The position numbers were made by a program, and so were the translations under genes. 64,000 nt of DNA. It comes from Novosphingobium profundi. Lineage in GTDB: Bacteria; Pseudomonadota; Alphaproteobacteria; Sphingomonadales; Sphingomonadaceae. The stretch covers positions 124,001-188,000 of the forward strand of contig NZ_JABWCU010000005.1 in assembly GCF_018491765.1 (NCBI RefSeq), given 5' to 3'. Positions 18,823-27,987 of the stretch are shown piece by piece (the first letter of the stretch is position 1; every line of letters begins with the position of its first letter). The notes below the pieces were generated by a model. It saw only the letters and a program-made list of their open reading frames with translations. It was not told the DNA's origin and did no database searches.

Positions 18823-19632
18823 TCAACGCCAGCCGGCGTCGATCCAGTAGTCGTGGCCGGTACACATACGGGCGCCTTGCGAGCTTAGGAAGAGGACGAG
18901 CGCGGCAACGTCCGATGGCTGGATACGGCCCGAAAGGCACTGCGCGGCGACGATCTCGGCCTCGCCTTCGGGGGTGTACCATTTTTCCTGGCGCGGGGTC
19001 TGGACATTGCCCGGGACCACCGTGTTGACGCGGATGTTGTCGCGCCCGAGGTCGCGCGCGAGGCTGCGCGTCAGGCCCGAGATGGCCGCCTTGGCGGTCT
19101 GGTAGAGCACCAGGTCGGAGAGGCCCAGGTGCCAGGAGATCGAGCCGAAGTTGATGATCGCGCCGCCGCCGGCGGCCTTCATCGCGGGGATCACCGCCTG
19201 GGCTGCGAAGAACTGGTGGCGCAAGTTAACGTTCATGCGCTCTTCCCAGAACGCGGGCGTGACGTCGGCGATCGCGTGGCGATCGTCGTTGGCCGCGTTG
19301 TTGATCAGCACGTCCACGCCGCCCAGCTGCGCGACGAGGGACTCGACCCCGGGCTTGAGTGCATCGACGTTGGTCAGGTCGAGGCGGGTGAACAGCGGGG
19401 CATGGCGCGCGCCGGGCGAAAGCTCGCTGGCGAGCGCCGCACCGGCTTCCTCGAGGATGTCGACGAAGGCGACCTGGGCACCTTGCGCGACGAAGGCCTT
19501 GACCAGGCCCTCGCCAATCCCGCTGGCGCCGCCCGAGATGATGACCTTCTTGTCCTGAAGGTCGGGGTAGATGGCGTTGACACCACCGTTGGAAGGCTTG
19601 CTCAGCATCGTATCGTGTTCGCCTGAATGCAT
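18823..19632 (-). CDS. xylB: NAD-dependent D-xylose 1-dehydrogenase (SDR family)
   Basis: 269 aa. The Rossmann motif is ISGGASGIGEG, then NNAANDDRHAIADV, catalytic Ser in SISWHLGLS, and YxxxK as YQTAKA. The C-terminal segments VVPGNVQTPRQEKWYTPEG and CTGHDYWIDAGWR agree closely with Caulobacter XylB as I remember it, setting it apart from generic SDRs. It oxidises D-xylose to xylonolactone, the first Weimberg-pathway step. Its ATG at 19632 shares a base with the xylX stop (TAATG), implying coupling; a second ATG at 19608 is possible. Confidence 0.88.
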   Translation of the reverse strand: MHSGEHDTMLSKPSNGGVNAIYPDLQDKKVIISGGASGIGEGLVKAFVAQGAQVAFVDILEEAGAALASELSPGARHAPLFTRLDLTNVDALKPGVESLVAQLGGVDVLINNAANDDRHAIADVTPAFWEERMNVNLRHQFFAAQAVIPAMKAAGGGAIINFGSISWHLGLSDLVLYQTAKAAISGLTRSLARDLGRDNIRVNTVVPGNVQTPRQEKWYTPEGEAEIVAAQCLSGRIQPSDVAALVLFLSSQGARMCTGHDYWIDAGWR

Positions 19633-20753
19633 TACTTGGAAAGAAGCCCGCGCTGGGCGAGATTGCGGAAGAGGTCGGAGAGACCGAAAGTCCAGGCCGG
19701 GGCCTTGGCGGAAGTCGTGACCGTGTTGGTCAGCGTGCCGAGGCGTTCGCTGGAGATGGTGACGGTGTCACCGACCTTGTGGGTAAAGCCCTTGCCGGGC
19801 TCGTCGCGGTCCTGGGTCGGTGCGAAGAGCGTGCCGCAGAACAGTACGAGGCCGTCGGGGTACTGGTGCTCACTCATCGCCTGGCGCAGCAGGTCCTCGG
19901 GGTCGCGGCTGATCTCGCGCATCGTCGAGTGACCCTCGAGGACGTAGCCGTCGGTGCCCTCGATGGTGAGCGCGACGTCGGCGGTGCGCACGTCCTCGAT
20001 CGTGTAGCCTTCGTCGAAAAGGCGGATGAACGGGCCGATCGAGCAGCTCGCGTTGTTGTCCTTGGCCTTGCCCAGGAGCAGCGCCGAGCGGCCCTCGAAG
20101 TCGCGCAAGTTGACGTCGTTGCCGAGCGTCGCGCCGACCGCCTTGCCGTCGGGCCCGGCGACCATGACGATCTCGGGCTCGGGATTGTTCCAACCCGAAT
20201 CCGAGCGCACGCCGATCTCGGCGTCCTGGCCCACGGTGGCCAGGACCGGGCACTTGGTGAAGACTTCGGCGTCGGGACCGATCGCCACTTCGAGGTACTG
20301 CGACCACAGGCCTTCGGCGATGAGGGTCTGCTTGAGCGCCTCGGCTTCGGGCGAGCCGGGAACGGTGCTGCGCACCGAACCGCCGAGCGCCTCCTCGATC
20401 TTGCCGCGCAGTTCCTGCGCCAGCGTGTAGTCACCGCGCGCGCGCTCCTCGATTACGCGCTCGAGTGCGGAGACGGCGAACGTCACGCCGCAGGCCTTCA
20501 CGCACTGCAGGTCGATCGGGCTGAGCAGGCTGGCGCGGTCGAGAACCTCGAGGCCGCCCAGTTCCACGCCGCCCTCGCGCAGGCCCTGCGCGATCAGGTC
20601 GGCAACGGTGGGCGCGAGGTGCGACATGTCGAAAACCGAGCCAGCGCGAATCAGTACGGGCGTCGGGCCCTCGGCGGTCTCGATCCGGCCGACGAACGTG
20701 CCGTCGCGCCAGTCTTCGGGCAGGCCCCTGTTCGAGGCCGGTATATTTTTCAT
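19632..20753 (-). CDS. xylX: FAH-family 2-keto-3-deoxy-D-xylonate dehydratase
   Basis: 373 aa, fumarylacetoacetate-hydrolase fold in the C-terminal two thirds. Segments such as LPEDWRDGTFVGRI, GVTFAVSALERVIEERARG, GLWSQYLEVAIGPDAEVFTK, GNDVNLRDFEGRSALLL, KDNNASCSIGPFIRLFDE and AWTFGLSDLFRNLAQRG closely match Caulobacter XylX as I recall, and not catabolic fumarylacetoacetase. Known reaction: dehydration of 2-keto-3-deoxyxylonate to alpha-ketoglutarate semialdehyde. It leads the operon; GGAGGGG sits 10 nt before the ATG and an operator-like site just upstream. The pathway partners xylA and xylD are absent from this window. Confidence 0.87.
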   Translation of the reverse strand: MKNIPASNRGLPEDWRDGTFVGRIETAEGPTPVLIRAGSVFDMSHLAPTVADLIAQGLREGGVELGGLEVLDRASLLSPIDLQCVKACGVTFAVSALERVIEERARGDYTLAQELRGKIEEALGGSVRSTVPGSPEAEALKQTLIAEGLWSQYLEVAIGPDAEVFTKCPVLATVGQDAEIGVRSDSGWNNPEPEIVMVAGPDGKAVGATLGNDVNLRDFEGRSALLLGKAKDNNASCSIGPFIRLFDEGYTIEDVRTADVALTIEGTDGYVLEGHSTMREISRDPEDLLRQAMSEHQYPDGLVLFCGTLFAPTQDRDEPGKGFTHKVGDTVTISSERLGTLTNTVTTSAKAPAWTFGLSDLFRNLAQRGLLSK

Positions 20754-20775
20754 CAGTGCTATTCCCCTCCGCAGG

Positions 20776-20789
20776 TGTTAGCGTTATCT
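20776..20789. promoter_or_regulatory. Putative LacI-type operator in the xylX / GH74 divergent promoter
   Basis: TGTTAGCGTTATCT shares TAGCG(C/T)TATC with the site at 9779. It lies 23-36 nt upstream of the xylX ATG and ~82-95 nt upstream of the GH74 ATG, so one site could control both operons. Confidence 0.5.
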
Positions 20790-20870
20790 ATGACAACGTC
20801 GAAAGCGTCAAGACGCGACTTTGGGATAGGCCGACGGACAGGTTCGGTCGTGAGGAGGACGGGGCGAGGC

Positions 20871-23147
20871 ATGGCCTTGGCAAAGGCACGGCAAGCGGCG
20901 ATTTGTGCGCTCACATCCACACTGGGGCTGGGCGTGGCGACGCTTGCATTTGCCGCGCCGGAGGCCCCTTCCTCCAGTTTCGAATCAGTAGCCTACGCCT
21001 GGCACGGCGTGCGCGTGGGCGGGGGCGGTTTCACCCCCGGCGTGATCTTCAGCACCGTCGAGCAGGGGCTTGCCTACCTGCGCAGCGACATGGGCGGCGC
21101 CTATCGCTGGGACGCGCGCGCGCAGCGCTGGGAACCGCTGACCGACGGCGTTTCGCAAGGCAGCTACATGGGTATCGAGAGCCTTGCGGCCGATCCCGTC
21201 GACGCTGGCACGGTCTACCTTGCGGCGGGCATGGGCTGGTCGGCTCCGGCGGCAATCCTGCGCTCCACCGACTACGGTCGGAGCTGGCGCACGACGCCGG
21301 TGCCTTTCGCGATGGGCGGCAACGAGGATGGCCGCGGGCTTGGCGAGCGGCTGGCGATCGACCCTTTCGACCACCAGCGCCTGTTCTTTGGCTCGCGCCA
21401 CCAGGGGCTCTGGCAAAGCGTGGACGCCGGGGCGAGCTGGGAGCAGGTGGTAACGTTCCCGCGCGCGGGCCTGGGGCTTCCGAAAGCGCCGCGCGCGACG
21501 CACGGCGGCCTCTCCTTCGTGGTCTTCGATCCCCAGGTGAAGGGCCGTGTCTTCGTCGGCAGTGCCGATCCGGGGGGCGCCCGCCTGTTCCGTTCGGACG
21601 ATGGGGGCGCGAACTGGCACGCCGTCGCGGGCGGCCCGTCCGGCGACCTCCTCGCGGTCAAGGCCGTCGTCGGCGCCGACCACGTGCTGACCGTGACCTT
21701 GTGCGACGCGATCGGCCCCAACGGCATCACCCGCGGCGCGGTCTGGCGCTACGATCCGGCGCGCGAGGCCTGGTCCGAGGTCACCCCGCTCAAGGGGGCG
21801 AATGCGCCGGTGGGCGGCTACATGGGCGTCGCCGTTTCGGCGCAGGACCCCGAGACCATCGCGGTCAGCACCGTCGACAGGGGCGATCCGGTCGATACCG
21901 TCTGGCTCAGCCACGACGCAGGGGCGCACTGGGACGAACTGTGGACGCGTTCGGTGCGCGATGTCTCGGCCACGCCCTTCCTCGATTTCGGCGCCAAGGC
22001 GAACTTCGGGCACTGGATCGCCGGGCTTGCGATCGATCCCTTCGATGCGGGCCACGCGGCCTATGTGACCGGCGCGACGGTCTATGCGACGAACGAGTTG
22101 AAGCAGGGCGGCACGCTGCACTGGGCTCCCTGGACCAAGGGTATCGAGCAGACCGCGATCATCACCCTGGTCAGCCCGACCGGCGGCGCGCACCTGATTT
22201 CGGGCTTCGGCGACATCGGGGGCTTCCGCCACGACGATTTCGGCGTCTCGCCTACGGCCCAGCACGTGAACCCGTTCCTCTCCAACACCAACACGCTCGA
22301 CTATGCGGGGCTGGCGCCGCAGATACTGGTGCGCAGTGGTAATACCCATGCGCGCACGGTGCCCGATACCTCGCTGGCCTGGTCGCGCGACGGCGCGGCG
22401 CACTGGCAGCCGATCCATGTGCCCGCGGGCAAGCCCCATGCCGACGGATCGCCGCGGCCCGAGGAGACCGGCAACGCCGCGATCACGGTCTCGGCTGATG
22501 GCGCGAATTTCCTCGTCGAGACCGATGTCCCGCAACTGAGCCGCGATCACGGCACGCGCTGGAGCCCGATCGAAGGCCTGCCCTCGCGCGTGCGGGTGAC
22601 GGCCGACAAGCGCGACGCGCGCCGTTTCTACGCCATCGATTTCGCGAAGGGCCGCATCGTGCGCAGCGACGATGGCGGGGCGCACTTCGCCCCCGTCGGC
22701 GGACGCGGGCTGCCCGCGGATCTTTCCGCCGCGCACTCGACCAACCGCGAGGCCCCCGCGCCGATCCTGGCCGATCCCGGCCGGGCGGGGCATCTCTGGC
22801 TCAACCTGGGCGGTGACTTGTGGTATTCCAACGACTTGGGCGAGAGCTGGACGCGCACCGGGCAGGGTCTCAGGATCGAACGCTATGGCCTGGGCAAGGG
22901 CGCGGACGGGGCCGACGTACCTGCGCTATACGCGCTGGGCACGAAGCAGGGCCTGCGGGCGATCTGGCGTTCGCTCGACGGCGGCGCCTCGTGGCAACGC
23001 ATCAATGACGATGCGCACCAATGGGGCCTGCGCATCCGCGTGATTTCAGGGGACCCGCGCCAGTTCGGGCGGGTCTATATCGGAACCGATGGCCGGGGGA
23101 TCGTCTATGGCGACCCGCAAACCGGCACGGGAGAGAGGGACGAATGA
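20871..23147 (+). CDS. GH74 xyloglucanase (endo-xyloglucanase), exported
   Basis: 758 aa from the ATG at 20871; AGGAGG lies 12 nt upstream, and an in-frame ATG at 20790 would give an over-long Arg-rich leader. A signal peptide ends near VATLAFA. Two seven-bladed propellers are built from repeated Asp-box-like units (LRSTDYGRSW, FRSDDGGANW, WLSHDAGAHW, VRSDDGGAHF, YSNDLGESW, WRSLDGGASW). The catalytic pair is visible: Asp73 in RSDMGGAYRW and Asp448 in GFGDIGGF. Known role: internal cleavage of the beta-1,4-glucan backbone of xyloglucan. It is first gene of a plus-strand operon and overlaps GH35 by 4 nt (ATGA). Confidence 0.92.
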   Translation: MALAKARQAAICALTSTLGLGVATLAFAAPEAPSSSFESVAYAWHGVRVGGGGFTPGVIFSTVEQGLAYLRSDMGGAYRWDARAQRWEPLTDGVSQGSYMGIESLAADPVDAGTVYLAAGMGWSAPAAILRSTDYGRSWRTTPVPFAMGGNEDGRGLGERLAIDPFDHQRLFFGSRHQGLWQSVDAGASWEQVVTFPRAGLGLPKAPRATHGGLSFVVFDPQVKGRVFVGSADPGGARLFRSDDGGANWHAVAGGPSGDLLAVKAVVGADHVLTVTLCDAIGPNGITRGAVWRYDPAREAWSEVTPLKGANAPVGGYMGVAVSAQDPETIAVSTVDRGDPVDTVWLSHDAGAHWDELWTRSVRDVSATPFLDFGAKANFGHWIAGLAIDPFDAGHAAYVTGATVYATNELKQGGTLHWAPWTKGIEQTAIITLVSPTGGAHLISGFGDIGGFRHDDFGVSPTAQHVNPFLSNTNTLDYAGLAPQILVRSGNTHARTVPDTSLAWSRDGAAHWQPIHVPAGKPHADGSPRPEETGNAAITVSADGANFLVETDVPQLSRDHGTRWSPIEGLPSRVRVTADKRDARRFYAIDFAKGRIVRSDDGGAHFAPVGGRGLPADLSAAHSTNREAPAPILADPGRAGHLWLNLGGDLWYSNDLGESWTRTGQGLRIERYGLGKGADGADVPALYALGTKQGLRAIWRSLDGGASWQRINDDAHQWGLRIRVISGDPRQFGRVYIGTDGRGIVYGDPQTGTGERDE

Positions 23148-24775
23148 GGGTGAAGGGATTCATGGCGCCGCTGGCGATTCTGGCCACGGCCGCACTGGCG
23201 ATGCCCGCGCAAGGTGCGACGGGCGATCTGCCGCGGCTCGAAAGCAAGGGCGGTCGCCACGCGCTGATCGTCGATGGCGCGCCGTTCCTGATGCTGGGCG
23301 CACAGGCGAACAATTCGAGCAACTACCCGCAGATGCTGCGCGATGTCTGGCCGGTGCTCGAGACGATGCACGCCAACACGCTGGAAATTCCCATCGCCTG
23401 GGAGCAGGTCGAACCGGTCGAGGGCCAGTTCGACTTCTCCTATCTCCAGACCTTGCTCGATCAGGCCCGCGCGCACGACACGCGCCTGGTGCTGCTCTGG
23501 TTCGGCACCTGGAAGAACACCAGCCCCAGCTACACGCCCGCCTGGGTGAAGCTCGACAACGCGCGCTTTCCCCGGATGAAGGCGCCCGACGGCTCGGACC
23601 ACTACGTGCTGACCCCGCTGTCGCAAAACACGCTCGATGCGGACCGCAAGGCCTTCGTCAAGGTGATGGAATATTTGCGCGACCATGACCGCGAGAACAC
23701 CGTGATCATGGTCCAGCCCGAAAACGAGACCGGCTCCTACCGCGTGCCGCGCGACTACTCGGCCAAGGCCAATGCCCTTTTCGCGCAGGCCATTCCATCG
23801 GCGCTGGCGAAGAAGACCGGCAAGTCGGGCACCTGGGAGCAGGCTTACGGCAAGCAGGCCCCGCGCGCGTTCCAGACCTGGTACGTGGCCAGCTTCGTGA
23901 ACGAGGTGGCCAAGGCGGGCAAGGCAGTGAAGAACCTGCCGATGTACGTCAACGCCTCGCTCGCGGGGCCCTCGAACGTGCCCGACCCGACCGGCGTTGC
24001 CAGCGGCGGCCCGCAGTGGGACGTGCTCGACATCTGGAAGGCGGCTGCGCCCGCGATCGATTTCGCCGGGCCCGACATCTACGACCGCGCAAGCGCCAAC
24101 GCCGAGGCCTATCTCGACAAGTACGCGCGTGCGGACAACGCGCTGATGGTGCCCGAGATCGGCAATTCGCTGGAATTCGCGCGCTACTTCTGGTCCACCA
24201 TCGGCAAGGGCGGGATCGGTTTTGCGCCCTTCGGCATGGATGCGACGGGCTTCTTCAACTACCCGCTCGGCGCGCGCGAGCTCGACGTGAAGACTTTGGC
24301 CGCCTTCGCGCTGCCCTATGCGACGCTGGAGCCGATCGCACGCGACTGGGCGCGCATCGCCTATACCCGCCCGACCTGGGGCGCGGCGAAGCCCGACGAC
24401 GGCGCGGTGCGCGAGACGGTGCTGGGCAAGTGGAAGATCAGTGCGGACTGGGGCCAGTGGCAGTTCGGCGAGAAGGACTGGACCTGGCTTCCATCGGAGC
24501 CGCCCGCCTGGGCCAAGGAGCCGGTTGGCGGGGTTGCCGTCGCGCAGCTCTCGGACACCGAATACCTTGTCATGGGCGATCACGTGCGCGTGAATTTCAG
24601 CCCCGCCAATGGGGCCGCAAACGGCGTGATCGTCGCGGTCGAGGAAGGCACCTTCAAGGACGGAAAGTGGGTCATGACGCGCCGCTGGAACGGCGACCAG
24701 ACCGACTACGGCCTCAACCTCATCGACCGGGGGCAGGTGCTCAAGGTCACCACCGGATTCTATTCATCGAAGTAA
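23144..24775 (+). CDS. GH35 beta-galactosidase with C-terminal DUF5597-type domain (copy 1), exported
   Basis: 543 aa from the ATG overlapping the GH74 stop. Signal peptide ~1-24 (LATAALAMPAQG). The TIM-barrel begins with ALIVDGAPFLMLGAQANNSS. The acid/base is Glu195 in MVQPENETGSY (family consensus QxENE), the nucleophile Glu338 in ALMVPEIGN. The final ~150 residues are a beta domain. Role inferred: removes beta-1,2-galactose from xylosyl branches of xyloglucan. It has Pro192 where the second copy has Val in the acid/base loop. Copy 2 lies at 29649. Confidence 0.87.
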   Translation: MRVKGFMAPLAILATAALAMPAQGATGDLPRLESKGGRHALIVDGAPFLMLGAQANNSSNYPQMLRDVWPVLETMHANTLEIPIAWEQVEPVEGQFDFSYLQTLLDQARAHDTRLVLLWFGTWKNTSPSYTPAWVKLDNARFPRMKAPDGSDHYVLTPLSQNTLDADRKAFVKVMEYLRDHDRENTVIMVQPENETGSYRVPRDYSAKANALFAQAIPSALAKKTGKSGTWEQAYGKQAPRAFQTWYVASFVNEVAKAGKAVKNLPMYVNASLAGPSNVPDPTGVASGGPQWDVLDIWKAAAPAIDFAGPDIYDRASANAEAYLDKYARADNALMVPEIGNSLEFARYFWSTIGKGGIGFAPFGMDATGFFNYPLGARELDVKTLAAFALPYATLEPIARDWARIAYTRPTWGAAKPDDGAVRETVLGKWKISADWGQWQFGEKDWTWLPSEPPAWAKEPVGGVAVAQLSDTEYLVMGDHVRVNFSPANGAANGVIVAVEEGTFKDGKWVMTRRWNGDQTDYGLNLIDRGQVLKVTTGFYSSK

Positions 24776-24804
24776 GAGAGCCTGACAGGGCAGGGGATAC
24801 CAAA

Positions 24805-27681
24805 ATGAAGCTTTTTAAATTGTCGGCGCTGCTTGCGGGTTCCGCGCTCTGTTCGGTTCCGGCGCTGGCCGCCACGGTCGAGAAGGTCGCGGGTGGTGTC
24901 GTCGTAACGCCCGACAGCGGTCCGTCCGACCGCGTCGAAGTCACGCTGCACGGCGATGGCATCTTCCACGTCGTCGCGCATGCCAAGGGCCTGAAGGCGC
25001 CTGCGCCCAACGCCAGCCTGATGGCGCCCAACCCGCCCAAGGCGGGCACCTTCACGGTCAGCGAAAAGCAGGGCACGGTCTTCGTCACCGCCGCCAGGGC
25101 CACCGCGGCGATCACCAAGGCGACCGGGCAGGTGCGCTTCTATGACGCCAAGGGCGCCGAGCTCCTGAGCGAAAGCGCGCCCGCCGTGTTCACGCAAACC
25201 CAGGCGGACGGCACGCCCTACGTCACGGTTTCGCAGCAGTTCAACAAGGGCACCGACGAGGGGCTCTACGGTCTTGGCCAGCACCAGCAGTCGGTGATGG
25301 ACTTCAACGGCCGCGACGTCGAACTCGCCCAGCACAACATGGACATCGGTACGCCCTTCGTCGTCTCGACGAAGAACTACGGCCTGCTCTGGGACAACGA
25401 GAGCATCACCCGCTTCGGCAATCCTGCGCCCTACACGCTGGTCGGCGAAGCGGGCGGCATGAAGGTCTCCTCGGGCGGCAAGCCGGGCTTCAAGGCGCAG
25501 TACTTCCTCGACGGCAAGCTGGCGGTCGAACAGCAGGAAGCCTCGATCGACTACCAGTACATCGAGGACCAGGCCAAGTGGCCCGAGAAGGCCAAGGCCA
25601 AGACCGAGGCGGCGACCGAAGGCCAGAACACGGCCGGCAACGCGGTGCAGACGCAGACCGTGGTGTGGACCGGGGAAGTCCTGCCCGATGCGACCGGGAC
25701 CCACGAGTTCCAGCTCTACGGGTCCAGCTATTTCAAGGTCTACGTCGACGGAAAGCTGGTGCTCGACCGCTGGCGCCAGAACTGGAACCCCTGGTACGCC
25801 GATTTCAGCGTGCCGATGACCGCGGGCAAGCCGGCGCAGATCCGCATCGAATGGGAGCCCAATGCAGGCTACATGGCGCTGCTGCACAAGGACCCGCTGC
25901 CCGCAGCCGATCGCCACTCGGTCTGGTTCACCAGCGAGGTCGCGCGCGACAAGGACTACTGGTTCATCCCGGGCAAGGACATGGACGGCGTGGTCGCGGG
26001 CTACCGCCAGCTCACCGGCAAGTCCGAGATGATGCCCAAGTGGGTCTACGGTTTCTGGCAGTCGCGCCAGCGCTACGAGGACAGCAAGCAGCTGCTCGAC
26101 GTGCTGCACACCTACCGCCAGATGAAGCTGCCGATCGACAACATCGTGCTCGACTGGCGCTACTGGAAGGACGACGCCTGGGGCAGCCACGACTTCGACG
26201 AGACCCGCTTCCCCGATCCCAAGGCGATGGTCGACGACGTCCACGCCAACAACGCCGAGATCATGATCTCGGTCTGGCCCAAGTTCTATCCCACGACTGA
26301 GAACTACAAGGAACTCGACGCAGCGGGGGCCGTCTATCACGGTAACCTGGAGCAGGGGAACAAGGACTGGGTCGGGGTGGGCTACCTCAACACCTTCTAC
26401 GATCCCTATTCGGCCAAGGGCCGCGAGATCTTCTGGAAGCAGATCGAGACCAAGATCGCGTCCAAGGGCTTCGACGCTTGGTGGGCCGACGCCTCCGAGC
26501 CCGATCTCCACTCGAACCTGTCGATCGAGAAGCGCATCGCGGGCATGGGCCCCAACGCCGATGGGCCCGCGGCCGAGTTCTTCAACTCGTATCCGCTGAT
26601 GAACGCACGTTCGTTCTATGATGGCTGGACCAGCTACAAACCCGATGTCCGCCCGTTCCTGCTGACCCGTTCGGGCTTTGCCGGCCTGCAGCGCTACGGC
26701 TCGGCGGTGTGGTCGGGCGACGTTGCCACGCGCTGGTATGACCTGAAGGCGCAGATCTCGGCGGGCGTGAACACCGCGATGTCGGGGCTTGCCAACTGGA
26801 CCCACGACATCGGCGGCTTCTCGGTCGAACCGCGTTTCGCCGCCGAGAATCCCAAGCCCGAGGATCTCGCCGAATGGCGCGAACTCAACTTGCGCTGGTT
26901 CCAGTTCGGCGCCTTCAGCCCGTTGTTCCGCAGCCACGGCGAATATCCCTACCGCGAAATCTTCGAAATCGCGCCCGAGGGCTCGGACATGCGCGCCTCG
27001 ATGGTGTGGTACGACAAGCTGCGTTACCGCCTGATGCCCTACATCTACACGCTGGGCGCGGACGTCTACATGAAGGACGGCTCGATCATGCGCGGCCTCG
27101 TGATGGACTTCCCGCAGGACGAAAAGGCGCGCGCGGTCAACGACCAGTTCCTCTTCGGCAAGGCCTTCCTGGTCGCGCCGGTGGCGGATTACCAGGTGCG
27201 CGAGCGCTCGGTCTGGTTCCCGGGCAAGGGCGTGACCTGGTACGATTTCGAAACCGGCAAGACCTATCCCGGCGGCACTTCGGCCATCGTTCCCGCGCCC
27301 GAGACGCGCATGCCGCTGTTCGTGCGCAGCGGTTCGATCGTGCCGATGGGCCCCGTCCAGCAGTACGTCGACGAGCAGCCCGAGGCACCGGTCACGCTCG
27401 TGGTCTACACCGGCGCGGACGGCACCTTCTCGCTCTACAACGACGATGGCCGATCGGAAGGCTACAAGACCGGCGCCTTCGAGCGCATGCCGATCGCCTA
27501 TGACGATGCCAGCGGCACGGTCACGCTCGGCGCGCGCGAGGGCAAGGGCTACAAGGGCATGCCCGCGAGCCGCACCGTGCGCGTGAAGTGGATCGTTCCC
27601 GGCCAAAGCGTGGCCGAGACGACGAGCTACGATGCCGAAGTGAAGTGGACCGGCAAGGCGCTGCGGATCAAGCGTCCCTGA
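24805..27681 (+). CDS. GH31 alpha-xylosidase with PA14 insertion, exported
   Basis: 958 aa. A signal peptide ends near SVPALAA. After the N-terminal beta-sandwich (FNKGTDEGLYGLGQHQQ) a PA14-like domain is inserted at ~225-365 (GFKAQYFLDG, HEFQLYGSSYFKVYVDGKLV), as in Cellvibrio Xyl31A. The catalytic barrel has VLDWRYWKDDAWG, the nucleophile Asp562 in WWADASEPD and acid/base Asp639 in SGDVATRW; C-terminal beta domains follow. Known activity of this architecture: release of alpha-1,6-xylose from the non-reducing end of xyloglucan oligosaccharides, preferring longer ones. It lies 29 nt after GH35 and feeds xylose to the XylBCX module. Confidence 0.93.
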   Translation: MKLFKLSALLAGSALCSVPALAATVEKVAGGVVVTPDSGPSDRVEVTLHGDGIFHVVAHAKGLKAPAPNASLMAPNPPKAGTFTVSEKQGTVFVTAARATAAITKATGQVRFYDAKGAELLSESAPAVFTQTQADGTPYVTVSQQFNKGTDEGLYGLGQHQQSVMDFNGRDVELAQHNMDIGTPFVVSTKNYGLLWDNESITRFGNPAPYTLVGEAGGMKVSSGGKPGFKAQYFLDGKLAVEQQEASIDYQYIEDQAKWPEKAKAKTEAATEGQNTAGNAVQTQTVVWTGEVLPDATGTHEFQLYGSSYFKVYVDGKLVLDRWRQNWNPWYADFSVPMTAGKPAQIRIEWEPNAGYMALLHKDPLPAADRHSVWFTSEVARDKDYWFIPGKDMDGVVAGYRQLTGKSEMMPKWVYGFWQSRQRYEDSKQLLDVLHTYRQMKLPIDNIVLDWRYWKDDAWGSHDFDETRFPDPKAMVDDVHANNAEIMISVWPKFYPTTENYKELDAAGAVYHGNLEQGNKDWVGVGYLNTFYDPYSAKGREIFWKQIETKIASKGFDAWWADASEPDLHSNLSIEKRIAGMGPNADGPAAEFFNSYPLMNARSFYDGWTSYKPDVRPFLLTRSGFAGLQRYGSAVWSGDVATRWYDLKAQISAGVNTAMSGLANWTHDIGGFSVEPRFAAENPKPEDLAEWRELNLRWFQFGAFSPLFRSHGEYPYREIFEIAPEGSDMRASMVWYDKLRYRLMPYIYTLGADVYMKDGSIMRGLVMDFPQDEKARAVNDQFLFGKAFLVAPVADYQVRERSVWFPGKGVTWYDFETGKTYPGGTSAIVPAPETRMPLFVRSGSIVPMGPVQQYVDEQPEAPVTLVVYTGADGTFSLYNDDGRSEGYKTGAFERMPIAYDDASGTVTLGAREGKGYKGMPASRTVRVKWIVPGQSVAETTSYDAEVKWTGKALRIKRP

Positions 27682-27694
27682 GCGCCCTGCACGG

Positions 27695-27742
27695 GTCCGG
27701 CCTGCCCCGCCTTTCCTCCTCCAAAAGTGGGGCAGGCCGGAC
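27695..27742 (+). terminator. Strong hairpin ending the GH74-GH35-GH31 operon
   Basis: GTCCGGCCTGCCCC (27695-27708) and its exact complement GGGGCAGGCCGGAC (27729-27742) make a 14-bp stem with a 20-nt loop. There is no U-run, so efficiency is uncertain. Confidence 0.6.
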
Positions 27743-27987
27743 TTCGCAATGCAGTATCGATGTGCCTTGGGCAAGTCGAACTGGTGGTGATTTTTAAATA
27801 CTCGTAATTATTTCGATTTTATTTGGCATCTTTACGCCGGGCCGTGCAATTCGAGCGGTGAATTCGGGATGCGATAGTTCCGCTTTACGCGCGGCATCGA
27901 AATGGCGACGGGGCAAGTGCAGCGGATGCAAGCGATGGAACTGGAAGCCTATTTCATGCCGGAACGGACACCGGGAGTTTTCGCGTG
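27743..27987. other. Intergenic leader upstream of GH29
   Basis: The 306-nt gap after GH31 starts with the terminator hairpin. The rest is locally AT-rich (around 27790-27830) and probably holds a separate promoter for the GH29-GH35 pair. No copy of the LacI-type operator and no small ORF with a good ribosome site was seen. Confidence 0.5.

Noticed and set aside
19632-20753. Fumarylacetoacetase of tyrosine degradation
   Set aside because: The FAH fold is shared, but the sequence segments and the xylB/xylC neighbours point to XylX.
24760-27774. 1004-codon minus-strand open frame
   Set aside because: Exactly antisense to GH31, which has an intact signal peptide, PA14 insert and catalytic residues.
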